64,000 nucleotides of DNA, from the NCBI RefSeq assembly GCF_037113525.1, contig NZ_CP146963.1:2542001-2606000 (forward strand), read 5' to 3'. Origin of the DNA: Butyrivibrio fibrisolvens. Its GTDB lineage: Bacteria > Bacillota > Clostridia > Lachnospirales > Lachnospiraceae. The position numbers were made by a program, and so were the translations under genes. Position 1 is the stretch's first letter. Each line of letters begins with the position of its first letter. Positions 1 through 8,170 of the stretch are shown in pieces. Below the pieces are notes generated by a model. It was given only the letters and a program-made list of their open reading frames with translations. It was not told where the DNA came from and did no database searches.

Positions 1-192
1 AACCTCAGCCTCTTCTGCTTCTGAAAGTCTGCGACCTCTAACCAAAAGGCCCATGCTTGAATTACCAAGAAAAGCAGATGCCTCTGCAAATTTCTGTTCT
101 ATTAACTCTTTTAATTGTATAAAAGGAATTGTTTCATCGAGTACCAGAATGATACCAGACTTTGTCCCCTTAATAGAAACTGGCTGTGCCAT
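1..192 (-). CDS. minC: Septum site-determining protein MinC, N-terminal part (runs off left edge)
   Basis: Only the first 64 codons are in the window; the protein continues to the left. The start MAQPVSIKGTKSGIILVLD is the typical opening beta-hairpin of the MinC N-terminal domain, which in the family contacts FtsZ and blocks Z-ring assembly away from midcell. The stretch LLVRGRRLSEAE near the edge also fits this domain. The ATG is preceded by AGAGGATT at normal spacing, which fixes the start. It follows tsf after a terminator and a repeat element, so it probably has its own promoter. The C-terminal MinD-binding domain cannot be seen, so the call rests on the N-terminal domain alone. Confidence 0.75.
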   Translation of the reverse strand, partial: MAQPVSIKGTKSGIILVLDETIPFIQLKELIEQKFAEASAFLGNSSMGLLVRGRRLSEAEEAEV

Positions 193-293
193 TTCTAAAT
201 CCTCTTTTCAATACCATGCTGCCAAGTAAAATCCATTAGCGCATATAATATTTTAACTCATTTATTAAATTAGGGCAACGTACAATATAGAGA

Positions 294-349
294 GTACATA
301 GAATTGCATCCATGTAATTCTAAAAATGTACAAATCACGTCCTTTGATT
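294..349 (-). repeat. Two-hairpin intergenic element, copy 1
   Basis: Read on the minus strand this has a first hairpin (AATCA / TGATT around a loop holding AGGAC), one spacer base, then a second hairpin: lower stem GTACAT/ATGTAC, a TTTT bulge on the 5' side, upper stem AGAATTACAT with ATGCAATTCT around a GG centre. It is the most diverged of eight copies in the window (bulge TTTT instead of GTTY, one mismatch in the upper stem) but keeps the loop and the layout. It lies just beyond the tsf terminator. Confidence 0.65.
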
Positions 350-360
350 GCCCCATAGAT

Positions 361-389
361 AGAAAAAGGCTCCGGTAAACCGGAGCCTT
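361..389 (-). terminator. Rho-independent terminator of rpsB-tsf
   Basis: A 9-bp perfect stem AGGCTCCGG / CCGGAGCCT with a 4-nt loop, followed on the minus strand by CCTTTTTCT. It starts 18 nt after the tsf stop codon and is a textbook intrinsic terminator. Confidence 0.92.
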
Positions 390-406
390 GATAAACAAAG
401 TTTTGA

Positions 407-1360
407 TTATTTAAGTCCAGCCTGAGCCATAACTTCTTCTGCAAAGTTATCCTGCTTCTTCTCAATGCCTTCGCCTGTCTCAAAACGAACGAAGCTCTTG
501 ATAGTAAGATCAGCGCTGTTTGCCTTAGCAACCTGTGCGATATACTGAGCTACTGTCTGCTTGCCATCTTCAGCCTTTACATAAACCTGCTCGTTAAGGC
601 AGATTTCTTTAAGCTCTTTGTTAAGACGACCAACAAGCATCTTCTCAAGGATCTGCTGAGGCTTTCTCTTCTCTTCAGGAAGTTCCTCGTTTTCCTTTGT
701 AGCCTGAGCAAGAAGGATCTCCTTCTCATGCTCTTTGTATTCTTCAGGAACATCGTTCATATCTACATACTTAGGAGCAAGAGCTGCAACCTGCATAGCA
801 ACGTTGTGAAGAGCTTCTTTGATAGCATCGTTAACAACGTCTGTCTTAGCTTCTACAAGAACAGAGATACGTCCGCCACCGTGTACATAAGGTACAACGA
901 TACCTTCAGAAGCTGTAAGCTTCTGGAAACGACGGATATCGATCTTCTCAGAGATAACTGCTGTGATCTCTACGAGAGCTTCCTTAACAGTCTTGCTGGA
1001 ATCCTCATTCCACGCCTCGTTCATGAAAGAATCAAGGTCTGCAGAATCAGAATTAACTGCCTGTGTAGCTACTGCATTAACGAATGCCTGGAACTTCTCG
1101 TTCTTAGCAACGAAGTCTGTCTCAGAGTTAACTTCAACAACTGCTGCAGTCTTCTCATCCTTAACAGCTACTGCTGTAAGACCCTCAGCTGCGATACGGC
1201 TAGCCTTCTTCTCAGCCTTAGCCTGACCGTTCTTTCTGAGGAACTCAACTGCTGCATCCATATCTCCATCAGAAGCAGCAAGAGCCTTTTTGCACTCCAT
1301 CATTCCTGCGCCTGTTGATTCACGTAATTCTTTTACCATTGCTGCTGTAATAGCTGCCAT
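407..1360 (-). CDS. tsf: Elongation factor Ts
   Basis: Guanine-nucleotide exchange factor that recycles EF-Tu in the cytoplasm. The 317-residue protein opens with the EF-Ts UBA-like domain (VKELRESTGAGMMECKKAL, residues 9-27) and carries the family motif ETDFVAKNEKF near residue 80, followed by the dimerisation/core domain; the length is slightly above the usual 290-310. A GGAGAATAAAACA spacer precedes the ATG. It lies 77 nt after rpsB in the conserved rpsB-tsf order and shares its promoter. The gap between the two holds a GC-rich hairpin that could modulate the S2:EF-Ts ratio. Confidence 0.97.
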   Translation of the reverse strand: MAAITAAMVKELRESTGAGMMECKKALAASDGDMDAAVEFLRKNGQAKAEKKASRIAAEGLTAVAVKDEKTAAVVEVNSETDFVAKNEKFQAFVNAVATQAVNSDSADLDSFMNEAWNEDSSKTVKEALVEITAVISEKIDIRRFQKLTASEGIVVPYVHGGGRISVLVEAKTDVVNDAIKEALHNVAMQVAALAPKYVDMNDVPEEYKEHEKEILLAQATKENEELPEEKRKPQQILEKMLVGRLNKELKEICLNEQVYVKAEDGKQTVAQYIAQVAKANSADLTIKSFVRFETGEGIEKKQDNFAEEVMAQAGLK

Positions 1361-1391
1361 TGTTTTATTCTCCTTCTCTCAGATAATGTTC

Positions 1392-1419
1392 AAACCCGCC
1401 GCCGAGAGACAGCGGGTTT
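1392..1419 (-). promoter_or_regulatory. rpsB-tsf intercistronic hairpin
   Basis: AAACCCGC pairs perfectly with GCGGGTTT around a 12-nt loop in the short rpsB-tsf gap. No U-tract follows on the minus strand, so it is not an efficient terminator; an attenuator, processing site or stability element is possible. In other bacteria an attenuator is known at this position, but its action here is inferred. Confidence 0.5.
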
Positions 1420-1437
1420 AAACTTAAGTTTTATAAA

Positions 1438-2169
1438 TTATTCAGCGTCTTCTGAAACTTCTTCAGCTACTGGAGCTTCAACTTCAGCACCCTGGTTAGC
1501 TTCGATAACAGCATCTGCCATCTTACCAACAAGAAGCTTAACGGCACGAATAGCATCATCGTTACCAGGAATGATGTAATCAAGCTCTTCAGGATCGCAG
1601 TTTGTATCACAAATACCAACAAGTGTGATTCCAAGTGCGTGAGCTTCCTGGATACAGATGTGTTCCTTCTTAGGATCTACTACGAAGATTGCATCAGGGA
1701 TTCTCTTCATATCGCGGATACCGCCGATGTTTCTCTGAAGCTTATCAAGTTCCTTCTTGAGACCAGCAACTTCCTTCTTAGGAAGAACTTCGAATGTTCC
1801 ATCAGCCTGCATTCTCTCGATATCTTTCATGCGCTGAATTCTTGACTGGATTGTTGTGAAGTTTGTAAGCATACCGCCGAGCCATCTCTCGTTAACATAG
1901 TACATACCGCAACGAAGAGCCTCTTCCTTAACAGCATCCTGAGCCTGCTTCTTAGTACCTACGAAAAGAACTGTACCGCCCTGCTCAGCGATCTCGAAGA
2001 TTGCCTTGTAAGCTTCATCAACCTTACCAACTGACTTCTGAAGATCGATAATGTGGATGTTGTTTCTCTCTGTGAAGATGTAAGGAGCCATCTTAGGGTT
2101 CCATCTTCTTGTCTGGTGTCCGAAGTGTACACCTGCCTCAAGTAACTGTTTCATTGTAACAACGCTCAT
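1438..2169 (-). CDS. rpsB: 30S ribosomal protein S2
   Basis: Component of the small ribosomal subunit. The 243-residue protein contains the S2 signatures LLEAGVHFGHQTRRWNPKM near the N-terminus, ERWLGGMLTNF around residue 95, and IPDAIFVVDPKKEH around residue 160. An acidic C-terminal tail (VAEEVSEDAE) follows the conserved core. GGAGGTAATATC precedes the ATG. The adjacency of rpsB-tsf to the end of the fla/che cluster matches the Bacillus arrangement in which swrB precedes rpsB. Confidence 0.98.
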   Translation of the reverse strand: MSVVTMKQLLEAGVHFGHQTRRWNPKMAPYIFTERNNIHIIDLQKSVGKVDEAYKAIFEIAEQGGTVLFVGTKKQAQDAVKEEALRCGMYYVNERWLGGMLTNFTTIQSRIQRMKDIERMQADGTFEVLPKKEVAGLKKELDKLQRNIGGIRDMKRIPDAIFVVDPKKEHICIQEAHALGITLVGICDTNCDPEELDYIIPGNDDAIRAVKLLVGKMADAVIEANQGAEVEAPVAEEVSEDAE

Positions 2170-2359
2170 GATATTACCTCCATTTGGTTATTCTTCCGTA
2201 CGTCCTCACTCTTTGGCCCCAAGCGGCGTTAACACTCGGGAGAGACCTTCGTTCAACTGCAATGCAGCACCCGAACGAAGAACAGACATACGTGATTGAT
2301 TTGTTATAGTAGAAATATCTAAGGACATAAATATCCCTATAAATTTCCACAGCTCTACT
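2170..2359 (-). promoter_or_regulatory. Long structured 5' leader of rpsB
   Basis: From the predicted start site to the rpsB ATG there are about 185 nt without a convincing gene. A perfect 8-bp stem (CTTCGTTC at 2247-2254 with GAACGAAG at 2273-2280) encloses a loop with a further CTGCA/TGCAG self-complement. Ribosomal protein leaders often fold a binding site for autoregulation; here that role is an inference from length, structure and position. A 60-codon reading frame across it overlaps the promoter and is not credible. Confidence 0.4.
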
Positions 2360-2388
2360 ACAATACCATACAAACTCAGAAAGCGCAA
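2360..2388 (-). promoter_or_regulatory. Sigma-A type promoter of rpsB-tsf
   Basis: On the minus strand TTGCGC, a 17-nt spacer and TATTGT. It is the best match in the gap upstream of rpsB and implies the leader described separately. Confidence 0.6.
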
Positions 2389-2462
2389 GGCTTTTTATTA
2401 AAAAAATACAGTTAATAACAATAAAGAACCCTTTGCTGCCATTTTACAAAAATAATTCAGAA

Positions 2463-2490
2463 AAAAGCTCATCACCTTCCGGTGATGAGC
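2463..2490 (-). terminator. Terminator at the end of the fla/che cluster
   Basis: GCTCATCACC / GGTGATGAGC stem with a 4-nt loop and a run of T residues on the minus strand. The stem overlaps the stop codon of the MltG-related gene. It separates the flagellar cluster from the rpsB promoter. Confidence 0.9.
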
Positions 2491-3299
2491 TTTGCTATAT
2501 CTTCATAAGAAGAACCTGCTGTAATATAGTAGGTTCCGGAACGTATGTATCTGTCCAATCCTCTTGATACGAGGTATGCATCAAAGGCTGAAGCATCGTC
2601 TATAGCTCCTGCATTTTGTAATACCCTGCATACAGAGGCTGAATCGCTTCCACCTGGTATCTGGACTACAACTGACTGACCCGTGGCAGCTTCTGTGGTC
2701 GTATCGTCTGTAGTGTCCTGGGCAGTTGGCGTAGCAGATCCTGTATCTGTTTCATTTGTAGCAGTGTCTGCTTCGGATGGAGTTGTATCCGTATTCTTAG
2801 CTGTATCAGTTTCTGATTCATCTTTTTTGGTATCAGATTCATCAGTAACCGCAAATGCTTCGCCATCTTCAACTTCTATCTTTGTTGTGGCATCCTTTGA
2901 AGCATCTTCAGCTGTCTCTGAACTCTGCTGCGCATCGGTGGATTTTGCGAGAGCCTGCGATATTGCTTCCTGAGTCTCGTCAGTTTCTTCCGGAACAGTG
3001 TCACTTGTCGAAGTGAGTTCTTCGTCGATCGTTTTAGATGCTTCTTTTCCTTCTTCAGATACTTCACTGCTCTTTTCCTCAGAGGAAGATGTTTCCAGAG
3101 GATACGCAGTAGCGTAAAGCGTGCCTTCGATTTCTTCGTTTTCATTAGGATTCTCCACAGGCGTCACAAGTCCAACAGTAGAACTGTCAGATGTAGAATC
3201 AGTTCCACTTCCCACATTAACGCCTCCAAATATAAGAAGCGCCAAAGCTCCGATCAAAAGACCTATTCCAAGACCTCGCAAATATAATTTTAGTTTCAT
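2472..3299 (-). CDS. Membrane-anchored protein with MltG/YceG-like N-terminal subdomain
   Basis: A 275-residue protein with one transmembrane segment (about residues 9-26), a long Ser/Thr/Glu-rich extracytoplasmic linker (about 30-205), and a C-terminal module of about 65 residues (VVVQIPGGSDSASVCRVL onward) resembling the LysM-like subdomain at the N-terminus of the septal transglycosylase MltG/YceG. The MltG catalytic domain is absent, so enzymatic activity is unlikely; wall binding or a scaffold role is an inference. GGGGGAGC precedes the ATG. It is the last gene of the cluster, after the swrB-like gene. The biased composition of the linker makes the middle uninformative. Confidence 0.7.
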   Translation of the reverse strand: MKLKLYLRGLGIGLLIGALALLIFGGVNVGSGTDSTSDSSTVGLVTPVENPNENEEIEGTLYATAYPLETSSSEEKSSEVSEEGKEASKTIDEELTSTSDTVPEETDETQEAISQALAKSTDAQQSSETAEDASKDATTKIEVEDGEAFAVTDESDTKKDESETDTAKNTDTTPSEADTATNETDTGSATPTAQDTTDDTTTEAATGQSVVVQIPGGSDSASVCRVLQNAGAIDDASAFDAYLVSRGLDRYIRSGTYYITAGSSYEDIAKLITGR

Positions 3300-3326
3300 G
3301 CTCCCCCTTTCAGGCTGTCACCAAAC

Positions 3327-4475
3327 TCAAATCTGTCTTTTTCTGCGATTCTTCTGTGCAAGTTCTATTACAAGTCCTACTTCGCCAACACCAAGTCCAA
3401 GTTCTCTTGCTATTGCAATATTTGATTTGCCGGCTTCGTGCATCTCCATTATTTTATTGTTCTGACGGTTCTGTTCGCTTATTTCATCATCTTCTCTGGA
3501 TGCGCGCTGTCCGTCACTTATCGGAATAACCTTATCAGATACGGGATCTGATGCTGCAGCTGCTATTGCCCTTACTGCTTCCATCTCATCAGTAAGGGCA
3601 CTGAAATCATCCTCTGTCTTTTCAGGGCTTCCAAATACCCTTGCAAACTGCTGGTCGAGATCTTCGCTCGAAAGATGTTCACTGGCTCCAAGAGGAGCAA
3701 ATCCGGAGCTCTTGGCGTCTATACCGTCGAATATATTCTGATCTGTTCCTGGAGCCGATTTACCTGCTCTAACGTCTCCAAATACAGAGCTCTGCGGTTT
3801 TCTGTTATTTTTTTCCATGGCGGCTTTGGCCTGCTGAATTCCGCTTACAGTGCCGTCAAGCTCGTAGCCATCGATTCCAAGATTCTCAAAGAAATTAGTG
3901 GCTGCTGCATTGTGAAAAGAAACAGGAGGTGTTGCAGCATCATAGAATCCTGCAGGTGAATTAGAATCAGGCGGAGCGATGTTGGCAGATCCGGGATTTA
4001 TGCCGTGAGCCATCATGCTGACTTTGGTTGCCGCTTCTCTTGCTGCTCTTGCGGTGATCTCTGCATCACGAACTGTCTGGAGCGCCTGTTCCTGCGTCTT
4101 TTCAGCTTCAGATACAGTAGATGTGAGATTCTTTTGCTTATCATTGAGCATGTCATACATGAACATGACTTCATCATGGTTTTTATGAATATCGTTCATG
4201 ACAGTATCTGCATACTCACTGATAGCGCTCATTTTCTCATTGGTAATACGATCCAGGCCCCTCTCCGTTTTAAGAAGAGACTCCTCGATCGTATCATCTA
4301 TTTCTCTTTGGATTTTATCGTGGGATTTTTCAATAGAATTATGAACAGCCTGTGCTACGGCTGATTCCATTGCTTTTTTATCATCCTTTTCAAGGTCCTT
4401 ACCAACAGGAAGGATAAATCCAAGAACGATCGCGATAACACCGCCTACAAGTAATATAACTACGCCAATTCCCAT
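3327..4475 (-). CDS. SwrB-like (DUF6115) membrane protein
   Basis: The protein begins with one transmembrane helix (MGIGVVILLVGGVIAIVLGF), continues with a long charged coiled-coil-like segment and a low-complexity middle, and ends in a helix-turn-helix-like DUF6115 module (KIMEMHEAGKSNIAIARELG followed by GVGEVGLVIELA). In Bacillus SwrB has this architecture, lies directly after sigD in the fla/che operon and promotes assembly of the flagellar export machinery. The position here (sigD, fapA, this gene, then rpsB) supports the same role. I chose the ATG at 4475 because AAGGAGG lies 5 nt before it; an upstream in-frame ATG at 4526 has no ribosome binding site. At 382 residues it is over twice the Bacillus length. 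Confidence 0.75.
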   Translation of the reverse strand: MGIGVVILLVGGVIAIVLGFILPVGKDLEKDDKKAMESAVAQAVHNSIEKSHDKIQREIDDTIEESLLKTERGLDRITNEKMSAISEYADTVMNDIHKNHDEVMFMYDMLNDKQKNLTSTVSEAEKTQEQALQTVRDAEITARAAREAATKVSMMAHGINPGSANIAPPDSNSPAGFYDAATPPVSFHNAAATNFFENLGIDGYELDGTVSGIQQAKAAMEKNNRKPQSSVFGDVRAGKSAPGTDQNIFDGIDAKSSGFAPLGASEHLSSEDLDQQFARVFGSPEKTEDDFSALTDEMEAVRAIAAAASDPVSDKVIPISDGQRASREDDEISEQNRQNNKIMEMHEAGKSNIAIARELGLGVGEVGLVIELAQKNRRKRQI

Positions 4476-4568
4476 CCAGTCCTCCTTACCTTTGTTTATG
4501 GATACACAAAGGCATAACCCAAGCATAAATTTATGATATGAACATGATGCTGATCAAAAAGCTCCCAT

Positions 4569-6173
4569 TTAATCAAGCGGTGCTACTCTGACATCTCCCT
4601 CTTTTTCCACGAATTTACTGAACTTAACAGGTTTACTAACCGTCATTGACAATTCCCCAATTGTTATGATGGTTCCAGCATTACAAATTCCCTCAACCCT
4701 TACAAAGGCATCATGGCTGTCTGCAAGTTTATCCTGAAGTTCCATCAGATTCTCTGATTTATCATTGATATCATTTTCAAGCTGCGTCTTCATAGCCATA
4801 AGCTTCTTGGCGTATGCCGCCTGGTCAGGACTAAGGACAACTCCTGCCTGAAGCTTTTTGACTATACCTTCAACTGTAGGCTTTATCTGCTGAAGGTTTT
4901 TATTGGATTCGCCAATCTCTGTCATAAGGCCTCTTATCTTGGCCTTGAGAGTAGGATCAACGCCAACATCAATTCTTGTTGTGGTTCCCATCTCACCGCC
5001 TACTGTTATGACGCTTACTTTCTCGCCTGCGACAACATGTCCGCCGACTATAAAGCCCTTATGACCTGTTACATTGACTTCTGTTCCTGCCTGTACATCT
5101 GAATGAAGTATCGATTCGGCATTAACACTTCCGCCTGCGATAACATTCGCATTTTCTATAAATTTAGTAACAACGTTGCCACCGGCCTTGATAGTGCCGC
5201 CGCCTGCGCCGTTGATACCTCTTTCCATGATAATGTCAGCTCCGGCTTCAAGTACAGCACCTTCGATCGTGCCCTTAACCTCTATATTGCCACCGGCTTT
5301 AACATTAAAGCCTGAAGCAATATTGCCAGAAACCATAACACTGCCATCATAGTCAATATTACCGGTTGATACATCAATGCTCTTCAGATTCAAAACATTA
5401 GATACAACAACCTTACCGTCCTGAAGCGAAACATGACCGGCCTTTTCAGCAGTAAGTGTAAGCTTATCCTCTGAAATACATACATTCAGACCATAGTGAA
5501 GGCTCTTGACCTTAACAGCCTTTGGTTTAACCTGATTGCCATAGACACTGGTTCCATAGTCGCCCATGTCTGCCGGCGTAAGTACTGCAAGAAGATCTCC
5601 CTCCTTACAGTGGTTAATGATATTAAGACTGTGATAATCAACAGAACCGTCCGCATTAAGCGTAGGACGAGGCCTTCTGCTGGTCCCGAATTTATATTCA
5701 ATAACAGCATCGCTACCGTCTCTGGGAAGCTTTCCCTTTGCGATAACGTAATCCTTACAATATTCTCTTTTGGTAAAAAAACTTTCTATAGCATTTTTAT
5801 CAACGCCGTATCTGATCTTTTTAAGGACCAGATCGCCAATAACCTCTTTGGAATCCGTAAGCTGGCCATTCTCTTCGCCGGCAACATTTTCAGACGGAGG
5901 ATAAAAACGAACCACAACAGTCATCTGATCTTCGGAAATGATCATGTTATATTGCTCTCTTACAGGATTGGCCCTGTTTTGGGTAAAATAAACAGGTTCA
6001 CCGCCCATTTTTTTGACCGCATCATTAACAGCAAGGACATCATAGCCTATCCTGTTCCTGTCCAGATATTCAGTTATTTCACCGGTAGTGATCTCAGGAT
6101 CCCCGTCAGTTGCACCAAACACCTTAACAGCAGTCCCGGCCTTACCTATAACAAGCTGAAAATATCCGTTCAT
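4569..6173 (-). CDS. fapA: FapA family protein (DUF342)
   Basis: The 534-residue protein has an N-terminal region followed by the FapA/DUF342 core from about residue 180 to 400, rich in short Gly/Val repeats (SGNIASGFNVKAGGNIEVKG and similar) that form a right-handed beta-helix, and then a coiled coil (about 410-480). Members of this family are found in flagellar clusters of Clostridia and in polymer-related loci; a role as a flagellar assembly polymerisation factor is often named but the mechanism is not established. It lies between sigD and the swrB-like gene, same strand. GGAGATTATGA precedes the ATG. Confidence 0.85.
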   Translation of the reverse strand: MNGYFQLVIGKAGTAVKVFGATDGDPEITTGEITEYLDRNRIGYDVLAVNDAVKKMGGEPVYFTQNRANPVREQYNMIISEDQMTVVVRFYPPSENVAGEENGQLTDSKEVIGDLVLKKIRYGVDKNAIESFFTKREYCKDYVIAKGKLPRDGSDAVIEYKFGTSRRPRPTLNADGSVDYHSLNIINHCKEGDLLAVLTPADMGDYGTSVYGNQVKPKAVKVKSLHYGLNVCISEDKLTLTAEKAGHVSLQDGKVVVSNVLNLKSIDVSTGNIDYDGSVMVSGNIASGFNVKAGGNIEVKGTIEGAVLEAGADIIMERGINGAGGGTIKAGGNVVTKFIENANVIAGGSVNAESILHSDVQAGTEVNVTGHKGFIVGGHVVAGEKVSVITVGGEMGTTTRIDVGVDPTLKAKIRGLMTEIGESNKNLQQIKPTVEGIVKKLQAGVVLSPDQAAYAKKLMAMKTQLENDINDKSENLMELQDKLADSHDAFVRVEGICNAGTIITIGELSMTVSKPVKFSKFVEKEGDVRVAPLD

Positions 6174-6199
6174 TCATAATCTCCGAAGCTTCTATTCAC

Positions 6200-6254
6200 G
6201 ATTACAGGATGTAATCAAGACATGTCCAGAAGTACATGGATGTACTTCTATGTC
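6200..6254 (+). repeat. Two-hairpin intergenic element, copy 2
   Basis: Hairpin 1 is GATTAC-AGGAT-GTAATC. Hairpin 2 has lower stem GACAT/ATGTC, 5' bulge GTCC and upper stem AGAAGTACAT with ATGTACTTCT around GG. The upper stem differs from other copies by paired changes. The element ends one base from the sigD stop codon, so it occupies the sigD-fapA gap. Confidence 0.85.
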
Positions 6255-6255
6255 A

Positions 6256-7026
6256 TTAGACCCTATCTGTAATGATACCCATATACTTGCCCATTTTGCC
6301 GCGCATCTTTTGAAGTGCTCTTGTATGAAGCTGAGAAACTCTGGATTCTGAAACTTCCAATATATTACTGATTTCTTTTAATGTAAGCTCTTCGTAATAG
6401 TACAAAAGAATGACCTTACGCTCTTTTTCTGTCAGCAGTTCAAGTGCTTCTCCAAGCATCTTCTTAAGCTCAGCCTTCTCTATAACTTCTTCAGGCTTAT
6501 CGAATCTGGCACCGTGATTGCGGTCTTCAGGAACATCAGAGCCCTGCTCCATAAACTCGTTAAGAGAAATGACACCTGTGACCTTCATCTGACTCTGCCA
6601 GTTAAGATACTCCTCTTCGGTTATATTCATCTTCTTGGCAATCTCAGCATCAGTCGCAACGTGACCGCTCTCAGCCTCGACTTCCTTGATGGCGATATCT
6701 ATCTTCTTCTGACGGTCTCTTATTGTACGCGGGATCCAGTCCATCTTTCTGATCTGGTCAAGGATCGCACCACGAATACGAAGGCTCGCATAAGTTTCAA
6801 ACTTAACGTCCTTCAACGTATCGAACTTGTCGATAGCATCAATAAGGCCAAATATGCCATAGCCAACAAGGTCATCATATTCGACATTAAAACCAAGATA
6901 CATTGAAAGTCTGCCCGCAACCAGCTTAACCAGTGGAGCATATTCAAGTATCAGCTTTTCTCTTATTTCAGGAAGTTTAGAATTTTCGTATTCTTTCCAC
7001 AACTTGATTCTTGCTGCTTCATCCAT
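6256..7026 (-). CDS. sigD: Flagellar/chemotaxis RNA polymerase sigma factor (FliA/WhiG family)
   Basis: Sigma-28 class factor that directs late flagellar and chemotaxis transcription. Region 2 (LILEYAPLVKLVAGRL, then EYDDLVGYGIFGLIDAIDKF), region 3 (GVISLNEFM) and a region 4 helix-turn-helix (LTLKEISNILEVSESRVSQL) are all visible. The length of 256 residues is normal. The ATG at 7026 was chosen because GGGGGT lies upstream at good spacing; an earlier in-frame ATG adds 12 residues without a site. The product would recognise the sigma-D-like promoter found before cheY in this window. The gene lies downstream of cheD and a small membrane protein, as in the Bacillus cheC-cheD-sigD order. Confidence 0.96.
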   Translation of the reverse strand: MDEAARIKLWKEYENSKLPEIREKLILEYAPLVKLVAGRLSMYLGFNVEYDDLVGYGIFGLIDAIDKFDTLKDVKFETYASLRIRGAILDQIRKMDWIPRTIRDRQKKIDIAIKEVEAESGHVATDAEIAKKMNITEEEYLNWQSQMKVTGVISLNEFMEQGSDVPEDRNHGARFDKPEEVIEKAELKKMLGEALELLTEKERKVILLYYYEELTLKEISNILEVSESRVSQLHTRALQKMRGKMGKYMGIITDRV

Positions 7027-7099
7027 GTAGAGCTTACCCCCATGTTCGAGTTTTAAAAGCACACGATATATCTAAAGAATAACTTCTATGAAACTGATA

Positions 7100-7618
7100 T
7101 TAGAAAAAAATGTCCTCTTCTTGTTTTTTAGCTGCCTCTTGTGCCTGAGCTATAAGTTCTTCTGCCTCACGCCTTGCCCTTTCCTCATCCATTTGGCGTT
7201 CCCAGTCAAGTCTTCTGTCTATCCATTTCTTTACAGCCTCTTCTTCATATTTTTCCACCATATTCTGAAGGATAGACCCAAACAGAAGGAAAAGAACTGT
7301 AGTGGCACATACAACAATAAACCACCTTACTGTCGGCATACCGTTAACAAAGGTATATATTGCTATGACAGCCGCCCCAAACAAAGTCACAAAAGGAGCA
7401 ATAAGCTTGGTTTTAGGATCTATCAGAACCTTATAATTTACCTTGATGATCTCAGTTTTACGTTTAGCTTTTTCATTTTTTCTTATAGCTCTGATAATGT
7501 TTTCAACCCGGGGATCCTTCCACATTTCGGGATGAGCATCAAATAGCTCCTGAGACTCTTCGGCTTCGCCTTCCTGCGCTTCTTCGTCCTGAATTTCAAG
7601 ATTATCCTCATCACTCAT
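7100..7618 (-). CDS. Small two-helix membrane protein of the fla/che cluster, unknown function
   Basis: A 172-residue protein with an acidic N-terminus, two adjacent transmembrane helices (about residues 75-92 and 97-116) and a long charged, probably helical C-terminal tail (RRLDWERQMDEERARREAEE). Its start ATG overlaps the cheD stop codon region by 4 nt, indicating translational coupling, and GGAGAAGATCAT precedes it. I do not recognise a named family. Its placement between cheD and sigD suggests a flagellar or chemotaxis accessory role, but nothing in the sequence assigns one. Confidence 0.85.
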   Translation of the reverse strand: MSDEDNLEIQDEEAQEGEAEESQELFDAHPEMWKDPRVENIIRAIRKNEKAKRKTEIIKVNYKVLIDPKTKLIAPFVTLFGAAVIAIYTFVNGMPTVRWFIVVCATTVLFLLFGSILQNMVEKYEEEAVKKWIDRRLDWERQMDEERARREAEELIAQAQEAAKKQEEDIFF

Positions 7619-8100
7619 ATGATCTTCTCCGGTTTGCCAACAGCCCTTATTACATAATCTCCTGTCTCTGGATAAAAAATAACTGTTCGTCCGAAATTAA
7701 GCCCCGTATCCTGAGCAAGGACTCTGATATTCAGTTCTTTAAGGGCCTTAAGTGATGCCGCTACATTACGCTCTCCGACATGCATGCTGTTGCTTGCCGA
7801 CTGGAAAGCAAACATCGTCGCACCGCCTGCGATCTTGGCAACCATCCTGGATTTTGATGCGCCAAGTGCTTCCATTTGCTTTACTAGCTCTCTGATTCCG
7901 GTATCCGCAAACTTCGGTATATTGTTATTATTTCTGATCTCGTTAGAATCCGGAAGCATAATATGAGCCAGTCCACCAATCTTGGTAACAGGATCACGTA
8001 TTGCAATACCGCAACAAGATCCAAGCCCAAGGGTCGTAATGCCATCCGGCGCCTTACACGTATTCAGATCAGCCATTCCTACCTTTATAATTGCAGCCAT
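7615..8100 (-). CDS. cheD: Chemoreceptor glutamine deamidase CheD
   Basis: CheD deamidates glutamines of chemoreceptors and in Gram-positive systems also binds and stimulates the CheY-P phosphatase CheC. The 161-residue protein has the catalytic Cys in LGLGSCCGIAI (C29 by spacing) and the catalytic His in GGLAHIMLP (H46), 17 residues apart as in characterised CheD. The fold-core segment AKIAGGATMF is also present. It lies after cheC and overlaps the next gene by 4 nt. Confidence 0.96.
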   Translation of the reverse strand: MAAIIKVGMADLNTCKAPDGITTLGLGSCCGIAIRDPVTKIGGLAHIMLPDSNEIRNNNNIPKFADTGIRELVKQMEALGASKSRMVAKIAGGATMFAFQSASNSMHVGERNVAASLKALKELNIRVLAQDTGLNFGRTVIFYPETGDYVIRAVGKPEKII

Positions 8101-8170
8101 GCATATTCCTCATCAAATGTATGACTATGACTTATAAATACTTCGATCAAATTCATTACTCAAAAAAGCA

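Noticed and set aside
2206..2388. Small protein or glycine-riboswitch-like motif in the rpsB leader
   Set aside because: The frame overlaps the predicted promoter, and the ACTCGGGAGAGACC stretch only superficially resembles a riboswitch core.
5496..6179. Plus-strand frame antisense to fapA (227 codons)
   Set aside because: No family features or ribosome binding site; opposite strand has a clear FapA protein.
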